Assembly (NCBI GenBank): GCA_964551295.1
Contig: CAZKDJ010000119.1
Span: 1-13,193 of the forward strand
Origin: JAFGED01 sp964551295
Lineage (GTDB): Bacteria; Chloroflexota; Anaerolineae; B4-G1
DNA: 13,193 bases
Direction of reading: 5' to 3'
The notes below the pieces were generated by a model. That model was given only the letters and a program-made list of their open reading frames with translations. It was not told the DNA's origin and did no database searches. Shown in pieces: positions 1 through 6,417 of the stretch. The stretch's first letter is position 1. Every line of letters starts with the position of its first letter. The translations under genes were made by a program, and so were the position numbers.

Positions 1-134
1 TCGCAGCGCAGCATGAAGCGGATTTCTTGCGTTCTGAGGCCGCTGTGGAGCATCAGCAGGAACCAGGCACGGTCCATCACGCCCAGACGCCGGGTTCCGG
101 CATGGTCGGAGACAGCGTCGGCCTCGATTTCCGG
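1..134 (-). pseudogene. Tyrosine recombinase catalytic-core fragment (partial, window edge)
   Basis: The reverse strand reads, without a stop, through a stretch containing DRAWFLLMLHSGLRTQEI. This is the box I region of phage-integrase/XerC-type tyrosine recombinases, where the Arg of HSGLR is the first catalytic residue and is retained. The family cuts and rejoins DNA through a Tyr-DNA intermediate. The fragment runs off the window at base 1, so the box II Arg and the nucleophilic Tyr cannot be seen. Upstream (higher coordinates) the frame stays open but enters the palindrome at 135-167 and the antisense of the RAYT fragment, where recombinase similarity stops. I therefore read it as a gene whose 5' part was displaced by a REP/RAYT insertion. 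It could instead be an intact gene starting nearby on a non-standard start. The domain identity is fairly sure; the pseudogene status is inferred. Confidence 0.6.
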
Positions 135-167
135 AGGTGCGACGCACTTCCAAAGTGCGTCGCACCT
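135..167. repeat. REP-like perfect palindrome upstream of RAYT fragment
   Basis: Bases 135-149 (AGGTGCGACGCACTT) are followed by a 3-nt loop (CCA) and the exact reverse complement at 153-167, giving a 15-bp perfect stem. It lies 20 bp before the start codon of a RAYT-type transposase fragment. Short palindromes beside the gene are the usual substrate of RAYT (REP-associated tyrosine) transposases, so this is probably a cognate REP unit. Confidence 0.8.
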
Positions 168-187
168 GACAGCGAGGAGGGAACCTA

Positions 188-340
188 ATGCGTGTAAACA
201 GGCCAGGATTCGTCTCTGGCGGCTTCTACCACATCTACAACCGGGGCGCTCACCGCGAATCGATCTTTCGTGAAGAGGACAACTATCTCTTCGTCCTGCG
301 CAAGGTCAAGCAGTCCGTAGGTCGGGTGACGGCGTCGTAG
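188..340 (+). pseudogene. RAYT / Y1 (IS200-like) transposase, N-terminal fragment
   Basis: An ATG with a clear Shine-Dalgarno (GAGGAGG at 174-180, 7-nt spacer) opens a 50-codon frame beginning MRVNRPGFVSGGFYHIYNRG. The segment GFYHIYNRGxxRxxIFxxxxNYxxFLxxL is characteristic of the start of REP-associated tyrosine transposases of the Y1 HUH family. Homology fits to about residue 41 (LRKVK), after which the frame runs into unrelated sequence and stops. The catalytic HUH pair and the Tyr, which lie further downstream in intact ~150-250-residue proteins, are absent, so it cannot be active. The break at about base 311 coincides with the start of another inverted repeat, suggesting a later insertion or deletion. 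The intact ribosome-binding site implies recent decay, or that a small peptide is still translated. Confidence 0.75.
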
Positions 341-394
341 GCAAGGCCGGTCGGGCACAATCCCTGTTGGTCCACTCCTCACCCGTCACCCGAC
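321..394. repeat. Inverted repeat, 12-bp arms, 50-nt interior
   Basis: GTCGGGTGACGG at 321-332 is the exact reverse complement of CCGTCACCCGAC at 383-394. The left arm begins about where RAYT similarity is lost, so this may be a separate small inserted element or the fused ends of one. No coding frame inside is convincing. The role is unknown. Confidence 0.55.
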
Positions 395-562
395 GCCTTG
401 GCCGGGATGCCCTTGGATTAAAACACCTGAAGTGACCAAGTCGACGAGATGAAATACCGAAAGGCGCGAGCGGAGGGCGAGAATCACGCAAGCGCGAAGG
501 GCGCGAACGGCAACTCCCGCCCATTCGCGTCTTTTGTGCTCTTTCGCGTGCTTTGCGTTCCA
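395..562. other. Non-coding spacer with imperfect inverted repeat
   Basis: No convincing gene is seen between the RAYT remnant and the hicBA promoter. The stretch has an imperfect inverted repeat, ACGCAAGCGCGAA (486-498) against TTCGCGTGCTTTGCGT (543-558), with additional GCGAA/TTCGC pairs between them. It looks like accumulated small palindromic repeats rather than a protein gene. The overlapping minus-strand frames across 306-792 show no domain and have biased composition. Confidence 0.45.
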
Positions 563-591
563 TTGCTGCGGGCGTGAGGGTGTGGTATACT
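563..591 (+). promoter_or_regulatory. Sigma-70-type promoter of hicBA
   Basis: A -35 like TTGCTG (563-568) is separated by 17 bp from TATACT (586-591). The -10 carries an extended TGn element (TGG at 583-585). The first codon of hicB follows 36 bp downstream. HicB-family proteins often bind their own promoter; the imperfect repeats just upstream could be operators, which is inference. Confidence 0.65.
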
Positions 592-627
592 GAGGGCAGA
601 ATTTGACGGACAGTAGGAGGCAATTAG

Positions 628-864
628 ATGACCACGGTGGTCTTTACAGCGGTTCTTCACAGCGAGGATGATCTGTACGTTGCCGAGTGCCCCGAGATTG
701 GAACGGTGAGCCAGGGATATACGATTGAGGAGGCAGTGGCCAACTTGAAGGAGGCCACAGAGCTTTACCTGGAAGAGTTTCCCTTGCCTCAAGTTGGCAG
801 GCCATTGCTGACCACTTTCGAGGTAGCCATGGAAGGTCTCGTGAGTGAAAGGACGTATGCCTAA
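628..864 (+). CDS. hicB: HicB-family antitoxin (UPF0150)
   Basis: This 78-residue protein has the HicB/UPF0150 pattern: an N-terminal beta strand, then YVAECPEIGTVSQGYTIEEA followed by NLKEATELYLEE, which matches the family's partly degraded RNase H fold. HicB neutralises the HicA mRNA interferase by masking its active site in the cytoplasm. It lacks a C-terminal helix-turn-helix or ribbon-helix-helix domain, so it is the short form and may repress transcription weakly or not at all. The Shine-Dalgarno AGGAGG (615-620) is well placed and an extended -10 promoter lies upstream. Antitoxin precedes toxin, the reverse of E. coli hicAB but common elsewhere. By eye the pair is less GC-rich than the signalling operon, in keeping with a mobile accessory module. 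Confidence 0.85.
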   Translation: MTTVVFTAVLHSEDDLYVAECPEIGTVSQGYTIEEAVANLKEATELYLEEFPLPQVGRPLLTTFEVAMEGLVSERTYA

Positions 865-1084
865 ACTACGCCGAGTCTCGGGCCGGGAGACTGTTCATAC
901 TTTGGAGAAGTTGGGCTTTGAACAGATGCGGCAGCGCGGCAGCCACGTTGTGCTCAAGAAGCAAACGCCTGCCGGTGAAGTTGGATGTGTGGTGCCTCTG
1001 CATCGCGAGTTGGCAATCGGCACGTTGAGGGGCATTTTGAGGCAGGCCGGAGTGACCCCCGCCGAGTTTATGGAGCAATTGTAG
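857..1084 (+). CDS. hicA: HicA-family mRNA interferase toxin (YcfA-like)
   Basis: A 75-residue protein beginning MPKLRRVSGRETV, with LEKLGFEQMRQRGSHVVLKK in the middle, matches the HicA/YcfA double-stranded RNA-binding-like fold. The His of GSH (residue 30 from this start) is the family's catalytic residue and is present. HicA cleaves mRNA until bound by HicB. I prefer the ATG at 857 because related proteins usually begin MPKLxxVSGRE. It overlaps the hicB stop codon by 8 bp (ATGCCTAA), giving translational coupling. A GTG at 845 is an in-frame alternative adding MKGR, with poor spacing evidence either way. The toxin looks intact. It ends 24 bp before the next regulator gene, so read-through into that gene is possible. 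Confidence 0.85.
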   Translation: MPKLRRVSGRETVHTLEKLGFEQMRQRGSHVVLKKQTPAGEVGCVVPLHRELAIGTLRGILRQAGVTPAEFMEQL

Positions 1085-1108
1085 AGCTGCAATCCGGCAG
1101 GATACAGC

Positions 1109-1954
1109 TTGGATACCCTCATGCCAAAGCCAGCCGGTAAACCGAATCCCCAATCGGAACCCGCCTTCCCCGGTGCGCGCATCCTCGTCGTGGACGACGA
1201 GGCCGCCATCCGCCGCACGCTGACCCAGCTCTTTACCCGCATGGGGTATCAGGCCGCGCAGGCCGCCTCCGGCCAGGAGGCGCTGGAGCAGATCGGAGCC
1301 CAGCGCTTTGACCTGGTGATCCTCGACATCCGCATGCCGGACATGGACGGCACCGAGGTGCTCAAGGCTGCCCAGCCCACGGCGCCGGATACCGTCTTTA
1401 TCCTGCTCACCGCCCACGGCACGCTCGATTCGGCCATCGTCGCCATCCGCCACGGCGCCTTCGATTACCTGGTCAAGCCCAGCCCCGTGCAAGAGATCGT
1501 CCGCGCGGTGGAGGCCGGCCTGGCCGAGCGCCAGCGGCGGTTGAGCCGCGAGGAGCCGGTGGCCCTGCTGGAGCGCGCGCTGACCAGCCTCAAGGTCGCC
1601 GCCGAGCGCCAGGAGACGGTCTCCTCGGCCCAGCGCTTCCTGCAGGCCCCCGACCTCACCGTCGATACCCTGCGCCGGCTCGCCGTCGTGCGCGGGCAGC
1701 CGGTCGACCTGACGCCGACCGAGTTCGAGATCCTCACCTACATGATGCGCCACCAGGACCGCATTGTCTCCTGCCGCGAGATGGTGGCCCATGTGCATGG
1801 CTACGATCTGGACGAGCGGGACGCCCGTCCCCTGCTGCGCGCCCACATTCATCGCCTGCGCCGCAAGCTCGAGCGCACCCCCGAGGCCCCCCGCCTGATC
1901 CGCACCGTCCGTGGCAGCGGCTACCTCATCTCCTCGGACAGCCGCACCGGCTAA
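1109..1954 (+). CDS. OmpR/PhoB-type response regulator (receiver + winged helix)
   Basis: The 281-residue protein has a receiver domain at about 23-140 and a Trans_reg_C winged-helix DNA-binding domain at about 185-277. Receiver residues are complete: acidic pair D29/D30, phosphoacceptor D73 in ILDIRMPDMDG, T101 and K123 in LVKPS. The C-terminal part shows the family's LTPTEFEILTYMMRH helix, the recognition helix around LLRAHIHRLRRKLE, and the closing TVRGSGYLI hairpin. A helical linker of about 45 residues separates the domains, longer than usual. Phosphorylation should promote dimerisation and promoter binding. No histidine kinase is adjacent, so it is an orphan here. The start is uncertain: TTG at 1109 has the better Shine-Dalgarno (AGGA, 1099-1102), while ATG at 1121 is four codons later. 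It precedes the GTPase cluster and could regulate it (inference). Confidence 0.85.
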   Translation: MDTLMPKPAGKPNPQSEPAFPGARILVVDDEAAIRRTLTQLFTRMGYQAAQAASGQEALEQIGAQRFDLVILDIRMPDMDGTEVLKAAQPTAPDTVFILLTAHGTLDSAIVAIRHGAFDYLVKPSPVQEIVRAVEAGLAERQRRLSREEPVALLERALTSLKVAAERQETVSSAQRFLQAPDLTVDTLRRLAVVRGQPVDLTPTEFEILTYMMRHQDRIVSCREMVAHVHGYDLDERDARPLLRAHIHRLRRKLERTPEAPRLIRTVRGSGYLISSDSRTG

Positions 1955-1959
1955 TCAAA

Positions 1960-2058
1960 AGAAACCCGGTTTTTCCGCTAGAGGGGCTAAATGTGCCTCA
2001 CAGTAATGCCTGATACCGGCGACGCTTGTCCGTGAGACGTCGAAAAAACCGGGTTTCT
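1960..2058. mobile_element. MITE-like non-autonomous element
   Basis: AGAAACCCGGTTTTT (1960-1974) and its exact reverse complement AAAAACCGGGTTTCT (2044-2058) form 15-bp terminal inverted repeats around 69 bp of non-coding DNA. The element starts 6 bp after the regulator stop codon. Paired in RNA, it would make a long stem and could act as a terminator between that gene and the downstream operon. There is no clear target duplication: AATC occurs on both sides, but on the left it is separated from the repeat by three bases. Confidence 0.6.
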
Positions 2059-2129
2059 AATCTATGCTCTCCGCAACGAAACTGCATCCCTTCTGCAACG
2101 TTCTCGAAAGCCAAAACCGGGCCGGCTTG

Positions 2130-2138
2130 TGTTACACT
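2130..2138 (+). promoter_or_regulatory. Extended -10 promoter of the receiver/roadblock/GTPase operon
   Basis: TGT plus TACACT (TACACT at 2133-2138) forms an extended -10 element, 47 bp before the first operon start codon. It lies in the same TGTG-N-TA-ACTGAG context as the hicB -10 at 583-594. No good TTGACA-like -35 is seen at 16-18 bp, which is tolerable for an extended -10. It is the only promoter-like site I see before the eight-gene cluster. Confidence 0.5.
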
Positions 2139-2184
2139 GAGTCTAGCTTGATCTTCCATCGGCTGTTCAAATAGGAGTAGGGAT

Positions 2185-2592
2185 ATGAACGTGCAAACTC
2201 AGTCCGTGCAAAAGCGCCCGCCCGCTGCGCTGATCGTCGAGGACGATATGACCTGCGTCTACCTGTGGCAGCGGTATATGAAGAGGAGCGGATTCCGAGC
2301 CATAAGCACTCAGGAGGGGAAGGAGGCACTGGACATGGCCCGTCGGGAGCGGCCCGACCTGGTCGTGCTGGACGTCATGCTGCCCGATATAGACGGGTGG
2401 GAAGTGCTACAGGCGTTGAAGGCCGACCCCTCTACGAGCGACATCCCGGTGCTGATCTGCTCCGCGCTGCGCGAGGAAAAGCGCGGTATGGCCAGCGGGG
2501 CGGACGGCTATCTGCAAAAGCCGATCCTGTACGAGGATTTTCTGGCGGCGCTTTCGCGCATGCACATGGAACCAGAACTCGATGAGCGGTAA
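2185..2592 (+). CDS. Single-domain response regulator (receiver only)
   Basis: The 135-residue protein is a CheY-like receiver with no output domain. Visible residues are the acidic pair E19/D20/D21 (IVEDD), phosphoacceptor D63 in VVLDVMLPDIDG, S93 in the Thr/Ser position (LICSAL), and K112 in LQKP. Such proteins relay phosphate or bind a partner rather than DNA. The Shine-Dalgarno AGGAG (2173-2177) has a 7-nt spacer to the ATG, and an extended -10 promoter is just upstream, making this the first gene of the cluster. Its 3' end overlaps the next start by 11 bp, so the two are translationally coupled. The likely partner is the HisKA protein at the operon end or the roadblock proteins, which is inference. 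Confidence 0.85.
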   Translation: MNVQTQSVQKRPPAALIVEDDMTCVYLWQRYMKRSGFRAISTQEGKEALDMARRERPDLVVLDVMLPDIDGWEVLQALKADPSTSDIPVLICSALREEKRGMASGADGYLQKPILYEDFLAALSRMHMEPELDER

Positions 2593-3721
2593 GCGCATCC
2601 TGGTCGTAGACGACGAACCCCGGGTGGCCTTTTTCCTGAGCAAGGCGCTGGAACACGCCGATCAAGCGTACGACGTCAACGTCGCCCACTCCGGCGAGGA
2701 GGCCCTGGAGATCATCAGCCACTCTCCCGTGGACCTGCTCGTCACCGATCTGCGCATGCCGGGCATCAGCGGGCTCGAGCTGATGCGCTGGGTGCAGAGC
2801 GCCAGTCCCAGGACGCGCACCATCCTGATCACCGCTTACGGCAACGACGAGGTCGAGACCGAGGCGCATCGTTTGGAGGCGTACCGCTACATCACCAAGC
2901 CCTTCAGCCTGGACGCCTTCACCCAGGTGGCCCAGGAGGCCCTGCGCGCCATGGCCGTCAGCCAGCCCGGCCTCGTCGTCCTCTCCGATGAATCCTACGA
3001 GGCCATCACCCGCGAGTTGGAGAACCTGTGTCAGGATGTCGGCGCGCAGTGCGTCTTTTTGGCCGACATGCTGGGGCAGCGTATGGTGGAGGTGGGCGTC
3101 ACCGGGGGTATCGATTCGGCCGCCCTGCTCGCCCTGCTGGCCGGTGGCTTTGCCGCCACCGGCGAGCTGGCCCGCCATTTCGGCGACGGTAAGGCGGCCA
3201 ACCTCAACTTTCACCAGGGCACGCGCTACGAGATCTATTCGGCCAACGTCGGCGATGATCTGTTCCTGGCCATGCTGTACGAGCGGCGGCTCCAGTCCAG
3301 CCGCATCGGCATCGTCTGGCTCTACACGCGGCGGGTCATCGAACGGCTGCTGGCCACGCTCTCGACCACTGGGGCTGCGACGTCGGATCAATCCCTGGGC
3401 TCTGACTTTGGCTCCTCGCTGATGGCGGAACTGGACACGATCTTTCCCGATTCCCAACCGCAGCCGGCCTCTGTGCTCCGGGGCCAATCCGTCCCCCGGG
3501 AGCAGCCTTTCCCATACAAAGAACCTGACCAGGCACGGAATGTCCGGGCCGAGGTCGAGGAGATGGACCGGCTCTTGTCCGAGACGCTGGGCGTGCCGTC
3601 TCTGAACGGTGCCAGCCCGGATGAGGGTGAGAGACTGCTCAGCATGGACGACGCCATCGCCCAGGGGCTCATCCCGTCCGATCTGGGCGACGAACAAGGA
3701 GGGATGAGTCGTGGTCGCTAA
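2582..3721 (+). CDS. Receiver-roadblock/LC7 fusion protein
   Basis: The 379-residue protein has a complete receiver at 1-122 (D10/D11, phosphoacceptor D56 in VTDLRMPG, T84, K106 in TKPF). A roadblock/LC7 domain follows at about 138-262 (LENLCQDVGAQCVFLADMLG onward), then a low-complexity tail of about 100 residues. Roadblock domains form alpha/beta dimers that bind small Ras-like GTPases; MglB, the GAP of MglA, is the bacterial example. Fusing one to a receiver gives a direct way for phosphorylation to change GTPase binding. Residues 275-288 (DFGSSLMAELDTIF) reappear in the stand-alone roadblock protein ending at 5790, whose roadblock domain is also the closest to this one. A Pro-rich stretch and a helical segment (LLSMDDAIAQGLIPSDL) end the protein. 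It overlaps both neighbours by 11 bp. GTPase control is inferred from family and context. Confidence 0.82.
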   Translation: MSGKRILVVDDEPRVAFFLSKALEHADQAYDVNVAHSGEEALEIISHSPVDLLVTDLRMPGISGLELMRWVQSASPRTRTILITAYGNDEVETEAHRLEAYRYITKPFSLDAFTQVAQEALRAMAVSQPGLVVLSDESYEAITRELENLCQDVGAQCVFLADMLGQRMVEVGVTGGIDSAALLALLAGGFAATGELARHFGDGKAANLNFHQGTRYEIYSANVGDDLFLAMLYERRLQSSRIGIVWLYTRRVIERLLATLSTTGAATSDQSLGSDFGSSLMAELDTIFPDSQPQPASVLRGQSVPREQPFPYKEPDQARNVRAEVEEMDRLLSETLGVPSLNGASPDEGERLLSMDDAIAQGLIPSDLGDEQGGMSRGR

Positions 3722-4796
3722 ACGCATCCTGCTGGTGGACGACGAACCCAACGTCGTCAAATCGTGCGCCAGAATGCTGGAACTGGAGGGATTTGCCGTC
3801 GAGGGGGTCACCAGCGGCAAGGAAGCCCTCGATTTATACCGGGGCGAGCACTTTGACCTCGTTTTGACTGACCTCAAGATGCCGGACGTGGATGGGCTGG
3901 AGGTGCTGACGGCGGTCAGGCGGCTGAACCCCGACGCGGCGGTCGTCATCTTTACCGCTTACGGCACCAAGGAGAGCGTGGTCGAGGCGCTGAGGCTGGG
4001 GGCGCGCGAGTTCCTGGAGAAACCACTGGATACCAAGACCCTGATCGCCACGGTGCGCCGCATATTGGATCAGAAGAACGGCGCCACCGTGTGGGGGAAC
4101 CTGCGCTCCATGAGTCTGGCCAGCATCTTTCAGATTAACTGCACCGAGCGCAACCGGGCTCGCCTGCAGGTCCGGCATGGCGAGCAGGAAGGCAGCGTCT
4201 ACTTTGCAGATGGCGACATCGTGCACGCCGAGATGGGATCGCAGGTTGCAGAAGAGGCCATCTACGAGATGCTGAGCTGGGAGGAGGGAGATTTCGAGAT
4301 CGAGATGGACGTCCCCGCGCCCAAGCGCACGGTCACCGCTGGTTGGTCGGGCCTCCTGCTGGAGGGCATGCGTTTGCTGGACGAGCAGACGGCCGGCCTG
4401 GAGGAACAGGAGGGAACCGAGACGGCGGTTCAAGCCGCGGAAGAGAAAGGGGCGACAGGTGATATGATCAAACAGCTAGCCCGGACGCTCAAGCAGATCG
4501 AGAACATTGTCGGCGTGGTGATCACAGATCGCGACGGCATCGTACTGGCTGACGAACTGGAGAGCGGCAACCCACAAAAAGATGGGGCCATAGCGGTGTT
4601 CGTGGGAAACGCGGCCAGCGTGGTCGGCGAATCCCTGGCCCTCGGTTCCTTCAACTGGGGCACGGTGGACGCCGGAAAAGAGACCATGCTCGTGATCGAG
4701 CAGCCCGATTACCACGTCGGTCTTTTGCTGGGCGAGCGCGCCTCGCCCGCCATGGTGGCCGAAAGCGTCAAGGGCATCCTGGGGAATGGAGCGTAG
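3711..4796 (+). CDS. Receiver-PATAN (DUF4388)-roadblock fusion protein
   Basis: Three domains can be read in 361 residues. The receiver spans 1-120 (D10/D11, phosphoacceptor D54 in LTDLKMPDVDG, T82, K104 in EKPL). A PATAN/DUF4388 domain spans about 125-200, with the family pattern GNLRSMSLASIFQ, GSVYFADGDIVHAEMG, then AIYEMLSWEEGDFEI. After an acidic linker (about 225-248), a roadblock/LC7 domain spans about 252-358. PATAN domains are known mainly from comparative genomics as partners of roadblock proteins and Ras-like GTPases; their biochemistry is poorly defined. The GTG start at 3711 has an excellent Shine-Dalgarno (AAGGAGG, 3696-3702) inside the previous gene. The architecture joins a phosphorylation input to two GTPase-associated modules and is the most complex regulator in the cluster. 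It overlaps the next frame's ATG by 11 bp. Confidence 0.85.
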   Translation: MVAKRILLVDDEPNVVKSCARMLELEGFAVEGVTSGKEALDLYRGEHFDLVLTDLKMPDVDGLEVLTAVRRLNPDAAVVIFTAYGTKESVVEALRLGAREFLEKPLDTKTLIATVRRILDQKNGATVWGNLRSMSLASIFQINCTERNRARLQVRHGEQEGSVYFADGDIVHAEMGSQVAEEAIYEMLSWEEGDFEIEMDVPAPKRTVTAGWSGLLLEGMRLLDEQTAGLEEQEGTETAVQAAEEKGATGDMIKQLARTLKQIENIVGVVITDRDGIVLADELESGNPQKDGAIAVFVGNAASVVGESLALGSFNWGTVDAGKETMLVIEQPDYHVGLLLGERASPAMVAESVKGILGNGA

Positions 4797-4800
4797 CGAG

Positions 4801-5271
4801 ATGGAAACGATTTTGAAGGACATCAACGCCGTCGTGGGGGTGATGGGTTCCTTTGTGTGTGACGGCGAAGGGCAGATCGTGGCCAGGCTGATGCTGAACG
4901 TCTTTGACGAGGACCTACTCTCGCCCGTGGGACGGACGATGGCGCAGACCATCGCCGGGTTAAAGATCGCCCAGCGGTGCAAGATCGGCGACATCGACCT
5001 GGTCTATGACGAGGGCCGCCTCATTGTCAAGAGCGTGGACGAGGGTTGCTTGTGTATCTTGTGTGTGAAGCGCGTCAACACCCCGTTACTAAATCTGACG
5101 TTAAACGTAGCCGCCAAAAAGCTTGAGGAAAAGTTCAAAGAGCCCGAGCCTGCGCCCCCCGTCGTCGAGGCTGAGGCGGAACCGGCTCCGGAGCCCAAGC
5201 CAGAGCCAGAGCCGGAGCCCAAGCGGAGGATGACGCTCGCCGAGATGATGGCGTCAAACTTGAGGCGATAG
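4801..5271 (+). CDS. Stand-alone roadblock/LC7 protein with acidic Glu-Pro tail
   Basis: From the ATG at 4801 this is a 156-residue protein. The first ~105 residues are a roadblock/LC7 domain (METILKDINAVVGVMGSFVC, then LIVKSVDEGCLCILCVKR). The rest is a flexible acidic tail made of Glu-Pro and Glu-Ala repeats (PEPEPEP-type), ending in a basic, helix-prone MTLAEMMASNLRR. An in-frame ATG at 4786 would add MERSE and overlap the previous stop; the later start keeps the usual roadblock N-terminus and has GGAG at 4788-4791. The likely role is a dimeric scaffold or regulator of the downstream MglA-like GTPase. Glu-Pro tails are often extended spacers, so the terminal peptide may be a tethered docking motif (inference). 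The CLCILC cluster sits on a predicted core strand and is not an obvious metal site. Confidence 0.78.
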   Translation: METILKDINAVVGVMGSFVCDGEGQIVARLMLNVFDEDLLSPVGRTMAQTIAGLKIAQRCKIGDIDLVYDEGRLIVKSVDEGCLCILCVKRVNTPLLNLTLNVAAKKLEEKFKEPEPAPPVVEAEAEPAPEPKPEPEPEPKRRMTLAEMMASNLRR

Positions 5272-5298
5272 ATCGCTTGAGTGGAGAGTGAGGCCAAT

Positions 5299-5790
5299 AT
5301 GAGAGCAAACTTTGCCCTACCGGTCGACATGGCCGATCAGATCGAACAGATCCTGGTCAGCTTGCACCGTATGGCGGAGGCCGAGTGCGTCATGCTGGCC
5401 GACATCAGCGGCCAGTTGATCAGCGTGCACGGAGGTCTGGAAGAGGGCGATCCGGCGCTGGTGGCCGCTCTGGCCGCCGGCGACGTAGCGGCCATGGTTG
5501 AGCTGAGCCGACAGATCGGCGAGGAGAGCCCCTCTTGCTCGCTGCTCCACGAAGGGAAGCACAAGAGCATCTACATGCACAACGTGGCCAACGGCTTTGT
5601 CCTGCTGGTCGTTTATGGCTCCGGCACGCTCGTCGGTATGGTGCGCCTGTTCGCCGGCCGCGCGGTGGAGAAACTCGAAGCGCTGGCTGTCGAATTCGAG
5701 GAACTCGTCGACCAGCCAGGGGCGCCCGCCAGCGTCGATTTCGGCGCCGCTCTGGCCGACGAGTTGGAAAAGGCCTTTGGCGAGTTTTAG
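5299..5790 (+). CDS. Stand-alone roadblock/LC7 protein
   Basis: From ATG 5299 the protein is 163 residues: a roadblock/LC7 domain at about 11-135 (IEQILVSLHRMAEAECVMLA, then the central SIYMHNVANGFVLLVVY strands) and a short C-terminal helix DFGAALADELEKAF. A GTG at 5281 is in frame but lacks a Shine-Dalgarno, whereas 5299 has GTGAGG 5 nt upstream. The closest relative in the window is the roadblock domain of the receiver fusion at 2582-3721; both share the CVxLADxxGQ entry and the DFGxxLxxEL tail. It lies directly before the GTPase gene (30-bp gap), the place MglB takes beside MglA in other bacteria. It is therefore the best guess for the GTPase's direct regulator, though this is not proven. 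Confidence 0.8.
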   Translation: MRANFALPVDMADQIEQILVSLHRMAEAECVMLADISGQLISVHGGLEEGDPALVAALAAGDVAAMVELSRQIGEESPSCSLLHEGKHKSIYMHNVANGFVLLVVYGSGTLVGMVRLFAGRAVEKLEALAVEFEELVDQPGAPASVDFGAALADELEKAFGEF

Positions 5791-5820
5791 CGGATGATAT
5801 CCGTCCTGTCCGGATAGATC

Positions 5821-6405
5821 ATGTTCATCAACTGGAAACTGCGCGAGATCAACCTAAAGATCGTCTATTACGGCCCGGCGCTCAGCGGCAAGACGACCAA
5901 TCTGCAGTACATCCACGCCAAGACCAACCCCAACATCCGTGGCGAGATGGTCTCCCTAAAGACGCGGGGAGATCGCACCATCTATTTTGACTTTCTCCAA
6001 CTGGAGCTGGGCCAGATCGCGGGCCTCAAGCCGCGCTTCAACCTGTACACCGTGCCCGGGCAGGTCTATTACGTCGGCAGCCGCAAGCTGGTGTTACAGG
6101 GAGCCGACGGCGTGGTCTTTGTGGCCGACTCGCAGTGGAACCGCATGAAGGCCAACGTCGACATGATCCGCAACATGGAGCACAACCTGCGCGAGATGGG
6201 GCACACACAGAACGGGATCCCGCTCGTGTTGCAGTGCAACAAGCGCGATCTGCCGGCCATAGCCCCCGTAAAGTTGATCCGCCACCAGCTCGGATGCAAC
6301 GGCGCGCCCTGCTTCGAGTCGATGGCCACCCAGGGCGAGGGGGTGTTCGATACCCTGAAGGCGATCATCAACCTGGTGGTCAACCAGGCCCAGCAGCACA
6401 TCTAG
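5821..6405 (+). CDS. mglA-like: MglA-like small Ras-superfamily GTPase
   Basis: The 194-residue protein has the MglA-type G-domain. The P-loop is GPALSGKTT (18-26), with a switch region around DRTIYFDFL (51-59). The G3 is replaced by TVPGQ (77-81) where classical Ras has DxxGQ; TVPGQ is typical of MglA. The G4 motif is NKRD (140-143) and the G5-like motif is ESMAT (166-170). Myxococcus MglA R53 and Q82, which act in GAP-stimulated hydrolysis, appear to correspond to R52 and Q81. MglA sets cell polarity and controls gliding and type IV pili in Myxococcus by GTP/GDP switching at the membrane or cytosol. It is the only GTPase in the cluster and is surrounded by roadblock proteins. The Shine-Dalgarno is weak, so expression may depend on coupling to the preceding gene. 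The family is certain; the cellular process is unknown. Confidence 0.92.
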   Translation: MFINWKLREINLKIVYYGPALSGKTTNLQYIHAKTNPNIRGEMVSLKTRGDRTIYFDFLQLELGQIAGLKPRFNLYTVPGQVYYVGSRKLVLQGADGVVFVADSQWNRMKANVDMIRNMEHNLREMGHTQNGIPLVLQCNKRDLPAIAPVKLIRHQLGCNGAPCFESMATQGEGVFDTLKAIINLVVNQAQQHI

Positions 6406-6417
6406 CAGGAGGTTCCC

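Noticed and set aside
866..1852. 328-codon minus-strand open frame
   Set aside because: It is antisense to hicA and the OmpR-type regulator, both of which have complete motifs.
1953..2062. AATC as a target-site duplication of the MITE-like element
   Set aside because: The left copy is separated from the terminal repeat by three bases and four-base matches are common by chance.
2432..3949. 505-codon minus-strand open frame
   Set aside because: It lies antisense to two clear receiver proteins, has no recognisable domain, and is a by-product of GC-rich codon use.
5791..5803. CGGAT-GAT-ATCCG mini-hairpin before the GTPase gene as a terminator or operator
   Set aside because: The stem is only 5 bp with no U-tract, too short to support a function.
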